Source: SIAJ01 sp963773845 | Lineage (GTDB): Bacteria; Planctomycetota; Planctomycetia; Gemmatales; Gemmataceae | Direction: 5' to 3' | Length of the DNA: 64,000 nucleotides | NCBI GenBank assembly: GCA_963773845.1 | Contig: CAVZCU010000017.1 | Span: forward strand, 496,001 to 560,000 | In this document: positions 9,780 through 21,375 of the stretch, in pieces | Numbering within the stretch: the stretch's first letter is position 1 | Layout of the letters: each line of letters starts with the position of its first letter | Made by a program: the position numbers and the translations under genes | Notes under the pieces: model-generated | The model's input: the letters and a program-made list of their open reading frames with translations, nothing else | Told to the model about the DNA's origin: nothing | The model's database searches: none

Positions 9780-10489
9780 GTGTGCGAAGGTGTGAGAAAT
9801 CATTTCAAGGGCCGCGTGATACCCCATCCTCGCCGTTACCTGTTGCTCGCCCTGATTGGTACGATTCTGTTCGCGGTCGTGGCCGTCTTTGTCGAAACAG
9901 GCTCGGCGATCGTTCGCTTCGATCGTTGGATATTCGACGGCTGTTATGTCTACACGATCGAACGCCCCACTGTGCACGCGTTTTTCCGCACCGTCACGGA
10001 TTTCGGCTCGACCTGGCGCTCAGCGTCGTCGGCGCGATTTCGCTCTCCACGCTCGTACTGCGGCGCGAGCGCTTTCGCGCGCTCGCCTGGGCGACGGGGT
10101 TATCGGCCTGTTGGCTTATCCTGCCCTATGCCAAAGCCCAGTTCGAGCGTCCGCGTCCGCCGTTCGCCACCATCAGCGGGTACAGTTTTCCCAGCGGCCA
10201 CGCCTTTGGTTCGGCGGTTGTTTATGGCCTCCTTGGCATTCTGATTTGGCGGATCTGGCATCCATCGCGCCGGCGCTGGCTTTGCGCCGGCGTCGTCTGG
10301 TCGATTATCCCGCTGGTGGGACTGAGCCGGATCATGCTCGGCGTGCATTACTTCAGCGATGTGGTGGCCGGACACGCCCTGGGTCTCGCCTGGGCGTTCT
10401 GGTGCGCGGCGGCAGCGGACTGGTGGGACCGGCGGCGGGCTAAATCGGGAGGTCCGATGGATCGATTGGCTTCCGACGACCGTGGATAA
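9780..10489 (+). CDS. PAP2-family membrane phosphatase, one frameshift
   Basis: An integral membrane phosphatidic-acid/undecaprenyl-pyrophosphate-type phosphatase. The tripartite motif is seen as KAQFERPRP, FPSGHAFGSAVV and SRIMLGVHYFSDV, giving the catalytic His pair and the phosphate-binding residues. N-terminal membrane segment: YLLLALIGTILFAVVAVFV; several more follow. The frame breaks near 10013: FRTVTDFGSTW is followed in another frame by ALSVVGAISLSTLVL. One extra G (TGG GCG) joins them. The start is uncertain (GTG 9780 or a later GTG). The 3' end overlaps the convergent toxin gene by 50 bp. Confidence 0.82.
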
Positions 10490-10763
10490 TCGCCAGGATC
10501 CGCACGGTATCGGACTCGACGCGATAGAGAACCCGGTAGACATTCTTCCGTCGGCCGAACAACATCTCGCGTACCTCGTGGTATTGGAGTTCCTCCTCAG
10601 CTGCAATCGGGTACTTTTGCGGATGCTCGCCAAGACCGGCGAGTGCCTCCATGAGTTGCTCGTACCAGCGTACCGCCAAGTCGCCCCAGTTTTCGGCGAT
10701 CCACGAAAGGGCGGCATCGATCTGCTCTTCGGCCTGATGTGAGACTATAACTCGAAGACTCAC
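10440..10763 (-). CDS. RelE/ParE-family toxin
   Basis: 107 residues with the compact RelE/ParE layout: VSHQAEEQIDAALSWIAENW, then REMLFGRRKNVYRVLYRVE and a closing VRILAIIHGRRKP. Relatives act as ribosome-dependent mRNA endonucleases (RelE) or gyrase poisons (ParE); the sequence alone does not separate them. The start overlaps the antitoxin stop by four bases (ATGA), so the pair is translationally coupled. The 3' end overlaps the PAP2 gene. Confidence 0.85.
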   Translation of the reverse strand: MSLRVIVSHQAEEQIDAALSWIAENWGDLAVRWYEQLMEALAGLGEHPQKYPIAAEEELQYHEVREMLFGRRKNVYRVLYRVESDTVRILAIIHGRRKPIDPSDLPI

Positions 10764-11047
10764 GTCTTGTCCCCGAAGTGCCTCTGGCGCAGTCGCTCAT
10801 TAACGTCGTCAAGGCTCCGCCCTTGTCCCTCGTCGACTTGGCGTAGGCCCTTCTGCACCAGGTGCAAGGTTCCAAGGCGGCGATCTTGATCCAGAAGCCG
10901 TTCGTATTCTGAGGCCGTAAGCACAACCCAGCCGCCGGCCACCGCCAGGGACCGTCCAGTTTCCTTCACTTGCGCGAGCAGTTCCGCCGTCGAGGCTTGA
11001 AGTTCAGCGGCGGTAACGGTTGTCGGTTCGGTCGCTGCGGTTGCCAT
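10760..11047 (-). CDS. Phd/YefM-like antitoxin
   Basis: 95 residues. The N-terminus TTVTAAELQASTAELLAQVK and VLTASEYERLL match the Phd/YefM DNA-binding antitoxin fold. The C-terminal half (LDDVNERLRQRHFGDKT) would bind and block the toxin encoded next. Antitoxin-first order and a four-base overlap are typical of type II systems, which usually repress their own promoter; that would lie just upstream of 11047. Confidence 0.82.
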   Translation of the reverse strand: MATAATEPTTVTAAELQASTAELLAQVKETGRSLAVAGGWVVLTASEYERLLDQDRRLGTLHLVQKGLRQVDEGQGRSLDDVNERLRQRHFGDKT

Positions 11048-11095
11048 TTCTCGATCCTCAATGTCCGGCTATTTTACAGTGTCGAAGCCGATCGC

Positions 11096-11794
11096 TCAAC
11101 CGCGTTCACTATGCTCCCAATTATCCGGCAACGCTGCTTCCAACTGGATCGCTGTCTTGCGAAACGGGTGCTCCAATACCAGACGACGGGCGTGCAGAGC
11201 GATGATGCGATCGCGTGGCAATTCCGCAGGCGGTCCGAATGGCCGCGTGCTGCCGTAGAGTGCATCGCCCAGCACGGGATGACCCCTCGATGCGGCCTGA
11301 ATGCGAAGCTGGTGCATGCGGCCAGTCTTCGGCGTCAACTCGAGCAACGTCGAATCCGCGTCTCGGCGCAGCACCCGAAATTGCGTGATCGCTTCCTTGG
11401 CTCCCTCGGCGTCGATAGGCACAATTTCGGTGCGCGCTTGATCGACAACTTTGCGAAGATGGTCGCGCCATTCGCCGACGTCCTCGCCAATGACTCCTTC
11501 GACTAGCGCCCAATAGACCTTGGTCACCGCATGCTTTTGGAACTGCTCGGCGACGCGTTGGGCCGCTTTCGTATTTCGAGCAAAGAGCACTACGCCCGAG
11601 ACCGGCCGATCGAGACGATGCGGAATGCCGAGATACACGCCCGCTGGCTTGGCGTATTTTTCCTTGATGTAGGCTTTGACCATTGCTTCCAAAGACGGGA
11701 CATTGGCCGGCGCCTGTGTCATCAGCGGCGCCGGCTTATCGACGGCGAGCAGGTGATGATCTTCGAAGAGCACCTGCAGCGGCGATTCGCTCAC
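11096..11794 (-). CDS. RluA-family RNA pseudouridine synthase
   Basis: 232 residues from GTG 11794. The family active-site motif HRLDRPVSGVVLFAR contains the catalytic Asp. LELTPKTGRMHQLRIQAASRGHPVLGD and a C-terminal LHARRLVLEHP are also diagnostic. It converts specific uridines of rRNA or tRNA to pseudouridine; the exact target cannot be read. There is no N-terminal S4 domain, so it is a short single-domain form. The GTG start overlaps the stop of the giant kinase gene (GTGA), suggesting translational coupling of two functionally unrelated genes. Confidence 0.88.
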   Translation of the reverse strand: MSESPLQVLFEDHHLLAVDKPAPLMTQAPANVPSLEAMVKAYIKEKYAKPAGVYLGIPHRLDRPVSGVVLFARNTKAAQRVAEQFQKHAVTKVYWALVEGVIGEDVGEWRDHLRKVVDQARTEIVPIDAEGAKEAITQFRVLRRDADSTLLELTPKTGRMHQLRIQAASRGHPVLGDALYGSTRPFGPPAELPRDRIIALHARRLVLEHPFRKTAIQLEAALPDNWEHSERG

Positions 11795-14700
11795 TCCGGG
11801 TCCTTCTTGATGGGTAGCAGCGTTGGCGGCAGGATCAACTCGGCGGCATCTTTCACTTTCGGGTCGATCTGAATTGCCAGTGCGAACTGCTCGCGCTCTT
11901 CCTTCTCGCGTCCCAATTTCTTGTAGATCGCGGCGCAAACTCGCCGCCAATGGGCATCCTTGGGCATGGTCTGGGCCGCGTTCAGGTAATCGGAGAGTGC
12001 CTTCTCGTACTCGCCGAACCTCAAATAACACGCGCCGCGACTGGCATAGGCGTCGCCCAATTGCGATTCGATGCGCAGGGCCTCGCTGCAATCGGCGATT
12101 GCCTGATGATAGCGACCGAGCCGGTAATAGGCGTTTCCGCGCAATTGATAGACTCTCGAGTTGTTGGGATCGAGGCGGAGTGAAATCGTATGGTCGGCGA
12201 TCGCTCCCGCATCATCCTTCTTGAACGACTTGAATCCGCCACGAACGGCATAGGCCCATGCGTCGTCGGGGTCGAGCCGGATCGCTTCTGTTGCCTCGAC
12301 GTTGGCTTGTTCGAATTGATTTGCATGGGCGAGAATTCGGCCCTTGGCGGAATGTGCGGCGGCCGACGTTGGATCAATTCGCAAGGCCTCCTCGACCGCT
12401 TTGCGCGCGTCGGCGGCGCGCGTTTGGACGATGGCCAGGTGTGCTTCCTTGATCGCCGTGGCGAGAGCATCGGCTGCGGCCGGCGTGAGCTTTTTTCGCC
12501 CCGGCGGCTTAGGGGGATCAGGAAGCTTTGGCCCGGCGTCGATTTCAAAATCCTTCTGGATCGCCAATACCTTCGCCCGCTCGACGCCGGCCCGATGCAA
12601 ATCTCCCATCTTGGCGTAGACCATCGAACGTTGTGCGTAGATGACCGGGCTGGTTGGGGCGGATTTTTCGGCGGCGTCGAAGTCGGCGAGCGCTCTTTGG
12701 TATTCGCCCAGACAGGCGTGCGCCCAGCCGCGAGTCAGGAGCGCATCGGGTGGCCGGTACCCCTTATCGATTGCCTGCGTGGCGTCGGCGATCGCTTGCC
12801 GATACTCCGATTTCTGGACATAGGCGCGGGCCTGGTTCACATAGGGACCCGGATTATTCGGCTGGAGCCGGATCGTGATATTGGCGTCGACGATGCTCGC
12901 ATCGTAGTTCTTTACTTCGGCGCTCACATAGCTGCGAATGACGAGCGCCTGGAATTGTTCCGGATTCAGCTTGAGGGCTGCGTCGGCATCCGCCAGCGCG
13001 GCCGCATGTTCGTTGTCGGCGCGAGTCGTGGCGCGCAGAGCCAGTGCGGTCGGCGATTCCGGGTCGATCGCCAGCGCTGCATCCGCGACCCGCGACAGCT
13101 CGCCGAAGTTCCCCTGTTTGAGCAAGTTGCGACCTTGGGCCAAAAGTTCCGCGAGCTTGACATGATCTGGAGCAGCGGCCGGGAGTTCTGCCTCCGGTTC
13201 CGGGTCGCTCTTAACCGGCGGCAGAGGAATCGGCAATTCGATGTCGATCACGTTCTTCTGTTCGGGATTGACCTTGATGGCCAGCTGCCTTTGTTTTTCC
13301 GCTTCGTCGAATTGCCCGAGCTTGGCGTACAACGACGCACAAATTCGGCGAACCTGGACATTCGTGGGTTGGGTGTCTGCCACTTTCAGGTAGTCGGCGA
13401 GCGCTTTTTCGTACTCGCCCAGGTACAGATAACAGGCGCCGCGATTCTGAAGTGTAAGACCGTCATCGGGCTTCAGTCGGAACGCTTCAATGGTGTCGGC
13501 CAGTGCCTGGTGATATTGGCGCCGGCCATAATATGCCTGCCCCCGGTTATTCCAGGCCGCATGGTGAGTTGGATCAAGGCTGAGGGCGATTGTGTGGTCG
13601 GCGATCGCGCCCGCGTGGTCCTTGAGTGCATTGCGGGCGCTGCCCCGAGCCGTGTAGGCCCACGCGTTGTTTGGATCGAGTCGGATCGCCTCGGTCGCGG
13701 CAGTAATGGCTTCCTTGAATCGGCGCGTGGCGCCGTACAGCCTGGCAAACAACGACCGGACCGCGGCACTGGTCGGATCGAGCTGTGCGGCCCGATTGAG
13801 CAATCGTTCGCAATCGGCATTTTGCTTCTGACGAAGGGCCTTTTCGGCGTCCGTCAGGGCGATGGTCAGGGCCTTGGCGTCGACAACGCTGAGTTTCTTG
13901 CCCTCTTGCGGCCTGGCCGGTGGCGGGATCATGGGCCGGTCGCTGACGCGAAGGTGCTTTCCCGACAACTGTCGTGCCTTATCCCAATCTGCTGCCGCCT
14001 TTTCCTTGTTTCCCACCCGGGCATAGACGGCGGATCGTTGGATATAGGTTCTCGGGTTGCCTGGATCCAGTTCGGCGGCCGCATCATAATCGGCCAGGGC
14101 TTTGGAGTAATCGCCCAGGTAGGCAAGGGCGGCCCCTCGAGTCTGCAAGTCGGACAGCTTCCGGCCGGAAAGTTCGAGGGCGCGCGTCGCGTCCTTGACG
14201 GCCTGTCCGTATTCGCGCTTCGCCAGATAGGCCAATGCCCGGTTCGACCATGGGACCGCATTGTCCGGGCGAAGTCGCGCCGCGACTGTGAAATCGGCGA
14301 TCGCATCATCGAATTTCCCGGCATCCAGGCTCAAATACCCCCGTACGATGAGAGCCTGGCCAGTCTCGGGGTTCTGCTTCAGCGCCGCGTCCGCATCGTC
14401 CCGAGCGCCCTTGAGGTCGCCTCGATCGGAGCGATACGTGGCTCGCAGCGCGAGGGCGCCGGGAGACTCGGGGTCGATCCGCAGCGCCTCGGTGGCAGGA
14501 TCGTCCAATTCGATCATTCGCCCTTGCTTGATGAGGGCATGGCCGCGATTGAGCAGCCGGGCCAGGCGGCTCCGATCGAGCCCAGCGTTCGGGCCGGGTT
14601 CCGGCTCCGGGTCCTTCTTGATCGGCGGCAATGCGGACGGCAAGTCGACATCGGGGGCATCCTTCAGTTCCGGCTTGATCTTGGCCGCCAACTCGCGCTG

Positions 14701-17700
14701 CTTTCGATATTCGTCGAGGTCGCCCAGCCGCGCGGCGACGGCCGCGCATATCATCCGCCATCGAGGATTCGCGGGTTGGCAATTGGCAGCGGCTCGATAA
14801 TCTTCCAGGCCCTTCTTCGGTTCGCCCAACCAGAGCAAAGCCCAGCCGCGGTTAGCCCGGGCATCGGCTTCGTCCGGCTTCAATCGAATTGCATCGTTGG
14901 CATCGACCAAGCCCTGGTGGGGCTGCCCACGTTGGATGTAGGCAAACGCACGATTGCTCAAGGCGACGGCGTGGGCGATGTGGGTCGAAGGCAAAAGGCG
15001 AATCGCGATCGTCAGATCGGCGATGCTGCCCGCAAGGTCGTTGAGCCCAAGCCGGGCGATGCCGCGCGCCACATAAGCCTCGCCGGATTCTGGATCGAGA
15101 CGAAGCACCTCGGACGCTTCCTTACGCGCATTCTCGAGTCGGTTCATTTGCAGATACACGCGTGCTCGCAACAATCGAGCCCCTGCGCTGGTTGGGTCCA
15201 GTAGGCAAGCGTGTTCGATAGCTTTCAAGCCGTCCGGGACTTGCGCCTCTCGCCAAGCGCGTTGGGCCTGTTCGAGCGCGCGGTCGAATTCCTCTTTTTT
15301 GTCAGCCGTCAGCTTCTTACCCTCGGGCTTCTTCGGCGGATCGGGGAGAGACGACCGGTCGTCGTCGGTCAGCTTTGGATCGAGCTTCTTGGCCGTGGCC
15401 CAGTCGGCGGCCGCCTGCTCCGGGTGCCCGAGCCGGGCTTGGACTACCGACCGCCAAGCGAAGATCTTCGGGTCGTTCGGGAGCATCCCGGCGACGACGT
15501 CAAGATCGGCGAGGGCCTCGGCGTACTGCCCGAGGTGGAGGCGGGCCTCGGCCCGGTTGCCGAACACATCCGGCCGCCGGGTGCCAAGCTCGATCGCCCG
15601 ATTGGCGTCGGCGATGGCCTGCCGGTACTCTTTTTTGTCCAAATACGCCTGGGTGCGATTGGCCAGCGGCGCCGGGTGCCGCGGGTTCAGGCGGGCGGCG
15701 ACGGTGGCGTCGGCGATCGCCTCGTCCGACTTCCCAGCCTCCCCTTGCAGCGAAGTGCGGGTGATCAGGGCGACGAAAGTCTCCGGGTTGAGCTTGAGAG
15801 CGGCCTCGACATCGACGCGGGCTCCGACCTTATTGCCACGATTGATCTTCGCCACGGCGCGGAGGGCCAGCCCGCCCGGCGATTCCGGGTCGATGGTCAG
15901 GGCCTCGTCGGCGATCTTGCCCAGGTCCGCGTATCGGCGTTCGTTCAGGGACTTTGCCCCTCGGGCCAGCAGTTCGGCGAGCCGGATCCGGTCCGGGCCA
16001 GGGTCGCGCGCCTGCTCGATCTCCGGGTCCTTCTTGACCGGCGGGATTGGGGGCGGCAGGGGCTCGTCGCCCTGATTCGGGTCGAGCTTGAGGGCCCGCT
16101 CGCGATCCTTGCGGGCGCCCTCGATGTCGCCGAGCCGGGCCCGCAGGGTCGCACAGATCATCCACCACCGGGCGTTGGTCGGATGGCTGCGGCCGAGCGC
16201 CTCGTAGTCCGCCAGGGACTTCCTGTACTCCCCGAGCATCGCGTTACACGTCCCCCGCATGTCGAGGGCGGTGTCGAAGCCCGGCCGCAACCGGATCGCC
16301 TCGGTCGCGTCGGCGGCGGCTTGGTGGTACTGCCCCCTCATGCGGTAGCCCCACGCCCGGTTGGCCCAGGCGTACGGGTTGCCCGGGTCCAGTCGGATGG
16401 CGATGGTGATGTCGGCGACCCCGGCCGCGGGGTCCTTCTGGTCGATCCGGGCCGAACCGCGGACGATGTACGCCCAGGAGTTGTTCGGGTCGAGTCGGAT
16501 GGCCTCCTCCGCGTCGGGCAGCGCCTCCTTGAACCGCCGCTGCTGCGCAAGAGGCGAGCGCGGGCCGACCGCGCGGCGGCGCTCGTCGGGTCGATCTTGC
16601 ACGCCTCCTCGGCGGTCCGGCTGCACCCCTCGACGTTGCCGATGCCCCACGCCCGCTCAAACGCGGCCAGGACCCGCTCCAACTCCTTCGCCTTGTCGGC
16701 GGTCAGCCTCGTCCGCTCCGGCTTCTTCGGTGGATCGGGTATCACCGCTCGTTCTTCGATCTTCAGCGTCGGGTTGAGTTTCTTGGCTTTCTGCCATTCC
16801 GCATCCGCTTCCTTCGATTTGCCCATCTTGGCGTACACCGCCGAGCGCTGCTCGAACACGCGGGCGTCGTTGGGCGCCAAAGCCTCAAGTTTGGCGTAGT
16901 CGGCCAGGGCCTTGTCATACTGCCCAAGAATGGCAAACGCCGCGGCGCGATTGAGAAGTGCCTCGGGTCGATCGAAGCCCAGATTGATCGCCCGCGAAGC
17001 GTCGTCGATCACTTGACGATAGTTCTTTCGGTCGAGGAAGGACCGGGATCGACTAGCCCAGGCGTCGGGACGATTTGGGTCGAGGCGAATCGCGATTGTC
17101 TCGTCGGCAATGGCCTCGTCCGGCTTGCCATCTTCGGCTCGAACCGCGGCACGCGCCAACAAGGCTTGCCGCGTTTCGGGATTGAGTTTGAGCGCTGTCT
17201 CGGCGTCGTCCCGGGCGTCTTCGATGTCGTGCTTGATAAAGCGGAATGTCGCGCAGCGCCAATGCGCCCGGCGACTGTGGATCGATCGCCAGTGCACCGT
17301 CTGCTGCTCTTGCCATCTCTTCGTATCGCGTGTCGGCAAGCATGCGTCGGCCGCGGTCGAGCAGGCGGGCAAGTTTGTCTCGGTCGGCCGATCCTGGTGC
17401 ATTCTCCGCTTCTGGGTCCATCTTCACTGCTGGCTCGACCGGCGGCAGTTCCACGTCTTTCGAGTCCTTCAACTTCGGTTCAATCTTGGCGGCCAGTTCT
17501 CGTTGCCTGCGCCATTCGTCGATGTTTCCCAGGCGCGCGTCGATGGCCGCGAGTGTCATGTGCATTTCAGCGTCCGTCGGGAATGCCTCGATCGCCTTGG
17601 CGAAATCGGTGCGAGCCTTCTCGTATTCGCCGAGATGCAGATAGCACAATCCGCGATTGGCTAACCCGAGGTCCGCCGGTGCATTCCGTTTGATGGCCTC

Positions 17701-20305
17701 GGTTAAATCGTGGATCGCCTGGCGATACTGCTGACGGTGGAAATAGGCCCAGCCGCGTTCGGACCAGGCCAAGGCAATCGTCGAATCGAGTTCGAGAGCC
17801 ATGTTGAGTTCGGCGATGGCTGGGCTGCGCTTGTTCCGCCCGTTGTTGACCGCTCCACGCACGAAGTAGGCCCAGGCCTGCTTCGGATCCAGGCGGAGCG
17901 CTTCGTTCGCTTCGGCAAGGGCTTCGTCCCGCCGGCCCAGCAGGCTCCACAATCGAGCGCGATTGGCCCGCGCCTCTGCGTTGGTCGGGTCGATCTCGAC
18001 TGCTTTCTCGGCTGCCGTCTGGCTGGCCGACTCGTCGTTGGCCCTGAAGGCGCGGTGAAAGTCCGCAAGGGCCTTGGCCAGTGACTTCGTTTGCTCGTCA
18101 GTGAGTGTCTTTGGCTTCGGCGGCTTGGGTGGATCGGGAATGAGAGCGCGGTCTTGCTCGGTGAGTGCGGGCCGCAGTTGCTTGGCCCGTGCCCAGTCGG
18201 CCGCTGCCTTGTCCTTTTTCCCCATCATGGCGTACACGGCCGACCGCTGGATGAATACCGCGGCGTTCTGTGGCGCCTGCGCTGCCGCCGCATCATAGTC
18301 AGCCAGCGACATGGCGTAATTGCCCAGGCATGCATGGGAAGCGGCCCGCTGGAGGTACGCGTCCTCGCGCGGGAATCCCCGATTGATCGCCATCGTCGCG
18401 TCGTGGATTGCCTGCCAGTATTCCTTCTTGTGGAAGTAGCACACCGATCGGTTCAACCATGCGACAAAGTCATTCGGTTCGAGCCGGAGGGCGACCGTGA
18501 AGTCGGCGATCGCTTCGTCATCCTTCTCTTCGCCGCCGTGCAAGAAGCCACGGACGACCAGTGCCCGATGAGTCTCCGGATTGAGTTGCAAGGCCGCGTC
18601 GGCGTCGGCTCGGGCCCGGACGATGTCGTTCTGAGACGCCCGGAAGGTGGCGCAGGGCCAATGCACCTGGGGATTTCGGATCGATTTGAATCGCCTCGTC
18701 GGCAATCGGACCGAGTTCGGCAAACTTTGTATCGCGAATCAATTGCTTGCCGCGAGCCAGTAGGCCGGCAAGCTTGGCTGTTTGTTCCGCGGTCAGGCCC
18801 GACTTCGGATCCGGCCTCGGCTGTCCCTTGCCGATCGCGTCCGGCTTCAGCTCGACCTCCAGGACCACCTTGTCGCCGCGGGTGATCTTGAATTGCTTGG
18901 TGACCGTTTGAAAACCATCCCCCTTCACGACCAGGCCATGGTCGCCGGGTTTCAGCCGCGTGATGCGGCCGTTGTCCGTGAGCACCACTTCTTGTCCATC
19001 GACGCTCACCTGCACGTTTGCCGACGGGTCGCTTAAGCGCACTTCGATCGTGCCATTGTTGGTGCGGATGTAGAAGACGACGCCCGCCAAAACGATCAAG
19101 AAGCACGCCGCGACAGCCATGGCGAGTCGCTTGGTCCGACGCCGGCGCTTGGCAAAAGCGGCCAGTTCTTCGTTGAACGCATCCATCGAGGGAATGCGCT
19201 CGGCGGGATCCTTCGCGAGCGCTCGCCGACAAATCGTCGCCAGGCCGGCGGGAACGCCGGGCATCGCGGGCACGGGATCGTTCTCAATCTTTTTCAGCGT
19301 CTCCGCAATCGTCGCGCCGCGAAACGGTTGCCGGCCCGTAAGCATTTCGAACAGAATGGCGCCGAGCGAATAGACATCGCTGGTCGGGCCGATCTTGTCG
19401 ACCTCGCCGCGAGCCTGTTCGGGCGACATGTACGCCGGCGTGCCCATCAACGCCCCGGCTTGCGTGAGCCGGGGGTCGTTCAGCGTCGTCGTATCCGGAT
19501 CGACTGTCAGTTCCTGCAAGTTTGCCCGACGAGCGAGCCCAAAGTCCGTGACGACCGGTTCGCCATGTCGATCGAAGAGAATGTTTCCGGGCTTGAGATC
19601 GCGATGAACGATGCCGTGCCGATGGGCCTCGGCCATGCCGCGTGCGACGCCGGCGGCGATGGCCGTCGCTCGGGCCGGTGACAGCTTTCCGTGCTCCGAA
19701 AGCAAATTGCCGAGCGTCGAGCCGGGGATAAACGCCATCGCCAAATACGCGACGCCGTCGGCTCGTCCCGCATCGTACACGGGGCAGAGATTCGGATGGC
19801 TGACCGCGGCGGCGGCTCGGGCTTCGCGGAGAAATCGTTCCTCGGCCTCGGGGCCGACCAGCTTCGGCACTTTGAGCGCGATCTTGCGGTCCAGTTGCGG
19901 ATCGTGCGCGACATACACAGTGCCCATGCCGCCGCGGCCGATTTGCTCGCGAATCTGATAACGGCCGATCCGTTCCGGAATCGGCGGCGATTCGGCCGCG
20001 GGCTGTCCGACCGTCACGGTCGGCGATGCGGCTTCCACGGTACCCGCCGATGGCTGCTGACTGTCGGCGTCCGTCGACATGGCCTGATTGGCCGTTTCCA
20101 TCAAGAAGTCGCTGTTGTCGGCCGAGTCCGGCGATACCGTCAAGACGGGAGAGAGGAAATCGCCGGACTGTTCGTGGGCGGCGAGGAGTTGCTCGACCGC
20201 GGAGCGCAGCTTGAGATCGCCGGCGCAAGCGCGATCGAGGAACGCGGAACGCCCCTCGGGGGTCGGTAGTGCCAGCGCTTCGTGAAATAAGGACTCTTCC
20301 TTCAT
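11791..20305 (-). CDS. Giant Ser/Thr kinase - PEGA - TPR protein, three frameshifts
   Basis: About 2,840 residues. The kinase domain (residues about 105-360) shows IGRGGMGTVYVAHD, the VAIK-type Lys in KIALKVPKL, HRDLKPGNILFD, TDFGLARRA and GTPAYMSPEQARG: an active Hanks-type kinase. One membrane helix (LAMAVAACFLIVLAGVVFYI) follows, then a PEGA-like domain (PSANVQVSVDGQEVVL...LKPGDHGLVVKGDGF), placing the tail outside the cytoplasm. The tail is nothing but TPR-like helices in five tandem units of about 465 residues. Breaks near 18640 and 17250 fall at the same ALALRATFR motif, each explained by a lost GC in CTGCGCGC; a third near 16555 needs one base. An ECF sigma gene lies 66 bp upstream. 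The protein ends right at the inter-unit linker (LLPIKKDPE). Confidence 0.88.
11798..18790 (-). repeat. Five tandem 1.4-kb coding repeats (TPR mega-units)
   Basis: The linker coding for P(P/L)xKxDPE recurs at about 17414, 16025, 14607, 13202 and 11798, a spacing of 1.39-1.42 kb. Each unit starts with a 'LAxLLxRGxxL' helix and IDPxSPGALALRAT, and contains an internal IPDPPKxPxxKKLT linker. The units are diverged, not identical, so this is an old duplication series, though recent exchange between copies could have occurred. Confidence 0.85.
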
Positions 20306-20371
20306 GTCGAGCCTCGGTAGAGCCGGGATGGACGACTCGAGAACCCATGCGACGAAAACCCCCTTGCGGCG

Positions 20372-20959
20372 TCACGAATTCCCAGAAAGCTTGTCGCTTT
20401 GCATTTCCCGCCGTAACCAGGCCCGGGCGAAGACCCAGTGCCGATCCGCCGTGCTCGCCGAAACGCCGACCAGACGGGCTGCTTGCTCGCCGGTCAGGCC
20501 CGCGAAGTAGCGGAGTTCGACGATGCGCGCGTGCAATGGGCATTCATCCGCGAGCTTTCGCAGAGCATCGTCGAGGGCGATCAGGTCGGCGTCTGGTTCG
20601 GGGACGAGCGCTTGGTCCGGGTGCAATTCCTGGCGATGCAACAATCCCCCGTGGCGCATGCGCTTCTTGCGTCGAGCATTCTCGATGAGAATCCGCCGCA
20701 TTGCTTCGGCCGCGGCGGCGAAGAAGTGTCCGCGATTATCGAACAAGACCTCCCCGGACTTACTTCCGGGGCTCGCCACCAACCGCAAATACGCTTCGTG
20801 GACGAGCGCCGTCGGGTTGAGAGTGTGATCGCTCCGTTCCACGGCCATCTTGGCGGCGGCGAGCTTGCGTAACTCGTCGTAGACCAGCGGCAATAGCTGG
20901 TCGGCGGCGTTGGCATCGCCGGCCTGGATCGCGTCGAGAATGTGAGTGACGTTGGACAT
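20372..20959 (-). CDS. ECF-type RNA polymerase sigma factor (planctomycete family)
   Basis: 195 residues. Region 2 is seen in LLPLVYDELRKLAAAKMAVE and ALVHEAYLRLV; region 4 HTH in FAGLTGEQAARLVGVSASTADRHWVFARAWLRREM. This matches the planctomycete/Verrucomicrobia 'sigma-70 ECF-like' group, typically found next to Hanks-type kinases instead of anti-sigma genes. The giant kinase gene follows 66 bp downstream on the same strand, so the kinase may control this factor by phosphorylation. That link is inferred from context. The frame is intact. Confidence 0.9.
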   Translation of the reverse strand: MSNVTHILDAIQAGDANAADQLLPLVYDELRKLAAAKMAVERSDHTLNPTALVHEAYLRLVASPGSKSGEVLFDNRGHFFAAAAEAMRRILIENARRKKRMRHGGLLHRQELHPDQALVPEPDADLIALDDALRKLADECPLHARIVELRYFAGLTGEQAARLVGVSASTADRHWVFARAWLRREMQSDKLSGNS

Positions 20960-21000
20960 GGGCGAATGGAATTCTATTCATGGAAGCGGCGAGCCATGCT

Positions 21001-21375
21001 TCACGTCTGAATTTGGTCAATCGCCTCGTTAACCCAGTCGAATCGGTCGTCGTTCGGTGCGATATCTGAGCGAAAATCAACCAGTACGTTTCGCGAGTCG
21101 TTTCCTCCAATTGCTACGAGCCCATCGAGAGCCTGTTTCCACACTTCAGAATGCGGATCATGTAGTGCCGATGCCAGAAATGGAATGGTTGATGTAAGCC
21201 GGTGTTGCCAAATCACCTCGAGGATCCTCGCGCGATGTGCGCCATCGGCTTCTGCGGCAAAGTGCTGCATTAGATTCGGAAGGATCGTGTGGTCCGCCTC
21301 CAGCAGCGTATGGAACGCGTTTTCGTCGCCATCATGGAGTGCATTGACGAGTTCTGAGAATTCGCTGGGGTTCAT
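21001..21375 (-). CDS. HEAT-repeat-like small protein
   Basis: 124 residues from ATG 21375, acidic. Helical repeats resembling HEAT/armadillo units are visible (AHRARILEVIWQHRLTSTIP, then HSEVWKQALDGLVAIGG and the closing RFDWVNEAIDQIQT). The start overlaps the stop of the preceding gene (ATGA), making it the third gene of a coupled operon. Small HEAT-like proteins of this size often act as immunity or adaptor proteins, but nothing here proves it. Confidence 0.65.
   Translation of the reverse strand: MNPSEFSELVNALHDGDENAFHTLLEADHTILPNLMQHFAAEADGAHRARILEVIWQHRLTSTIPFLASALHDPHSEVWKQALDGLVAIGGNDSRNVLVDFRSDIAPNDDRFDWVNEAIDQIQT

Noticed and set aside
12190..15204. Long open frame (1,004 codons) on the plus strand across the TPR gene
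   Set aside because: It mirrors the TPR coding sequence on the opposite strand, has no family motif, and follows the repeat period of the real gene. High GC makes such antisense frames common.
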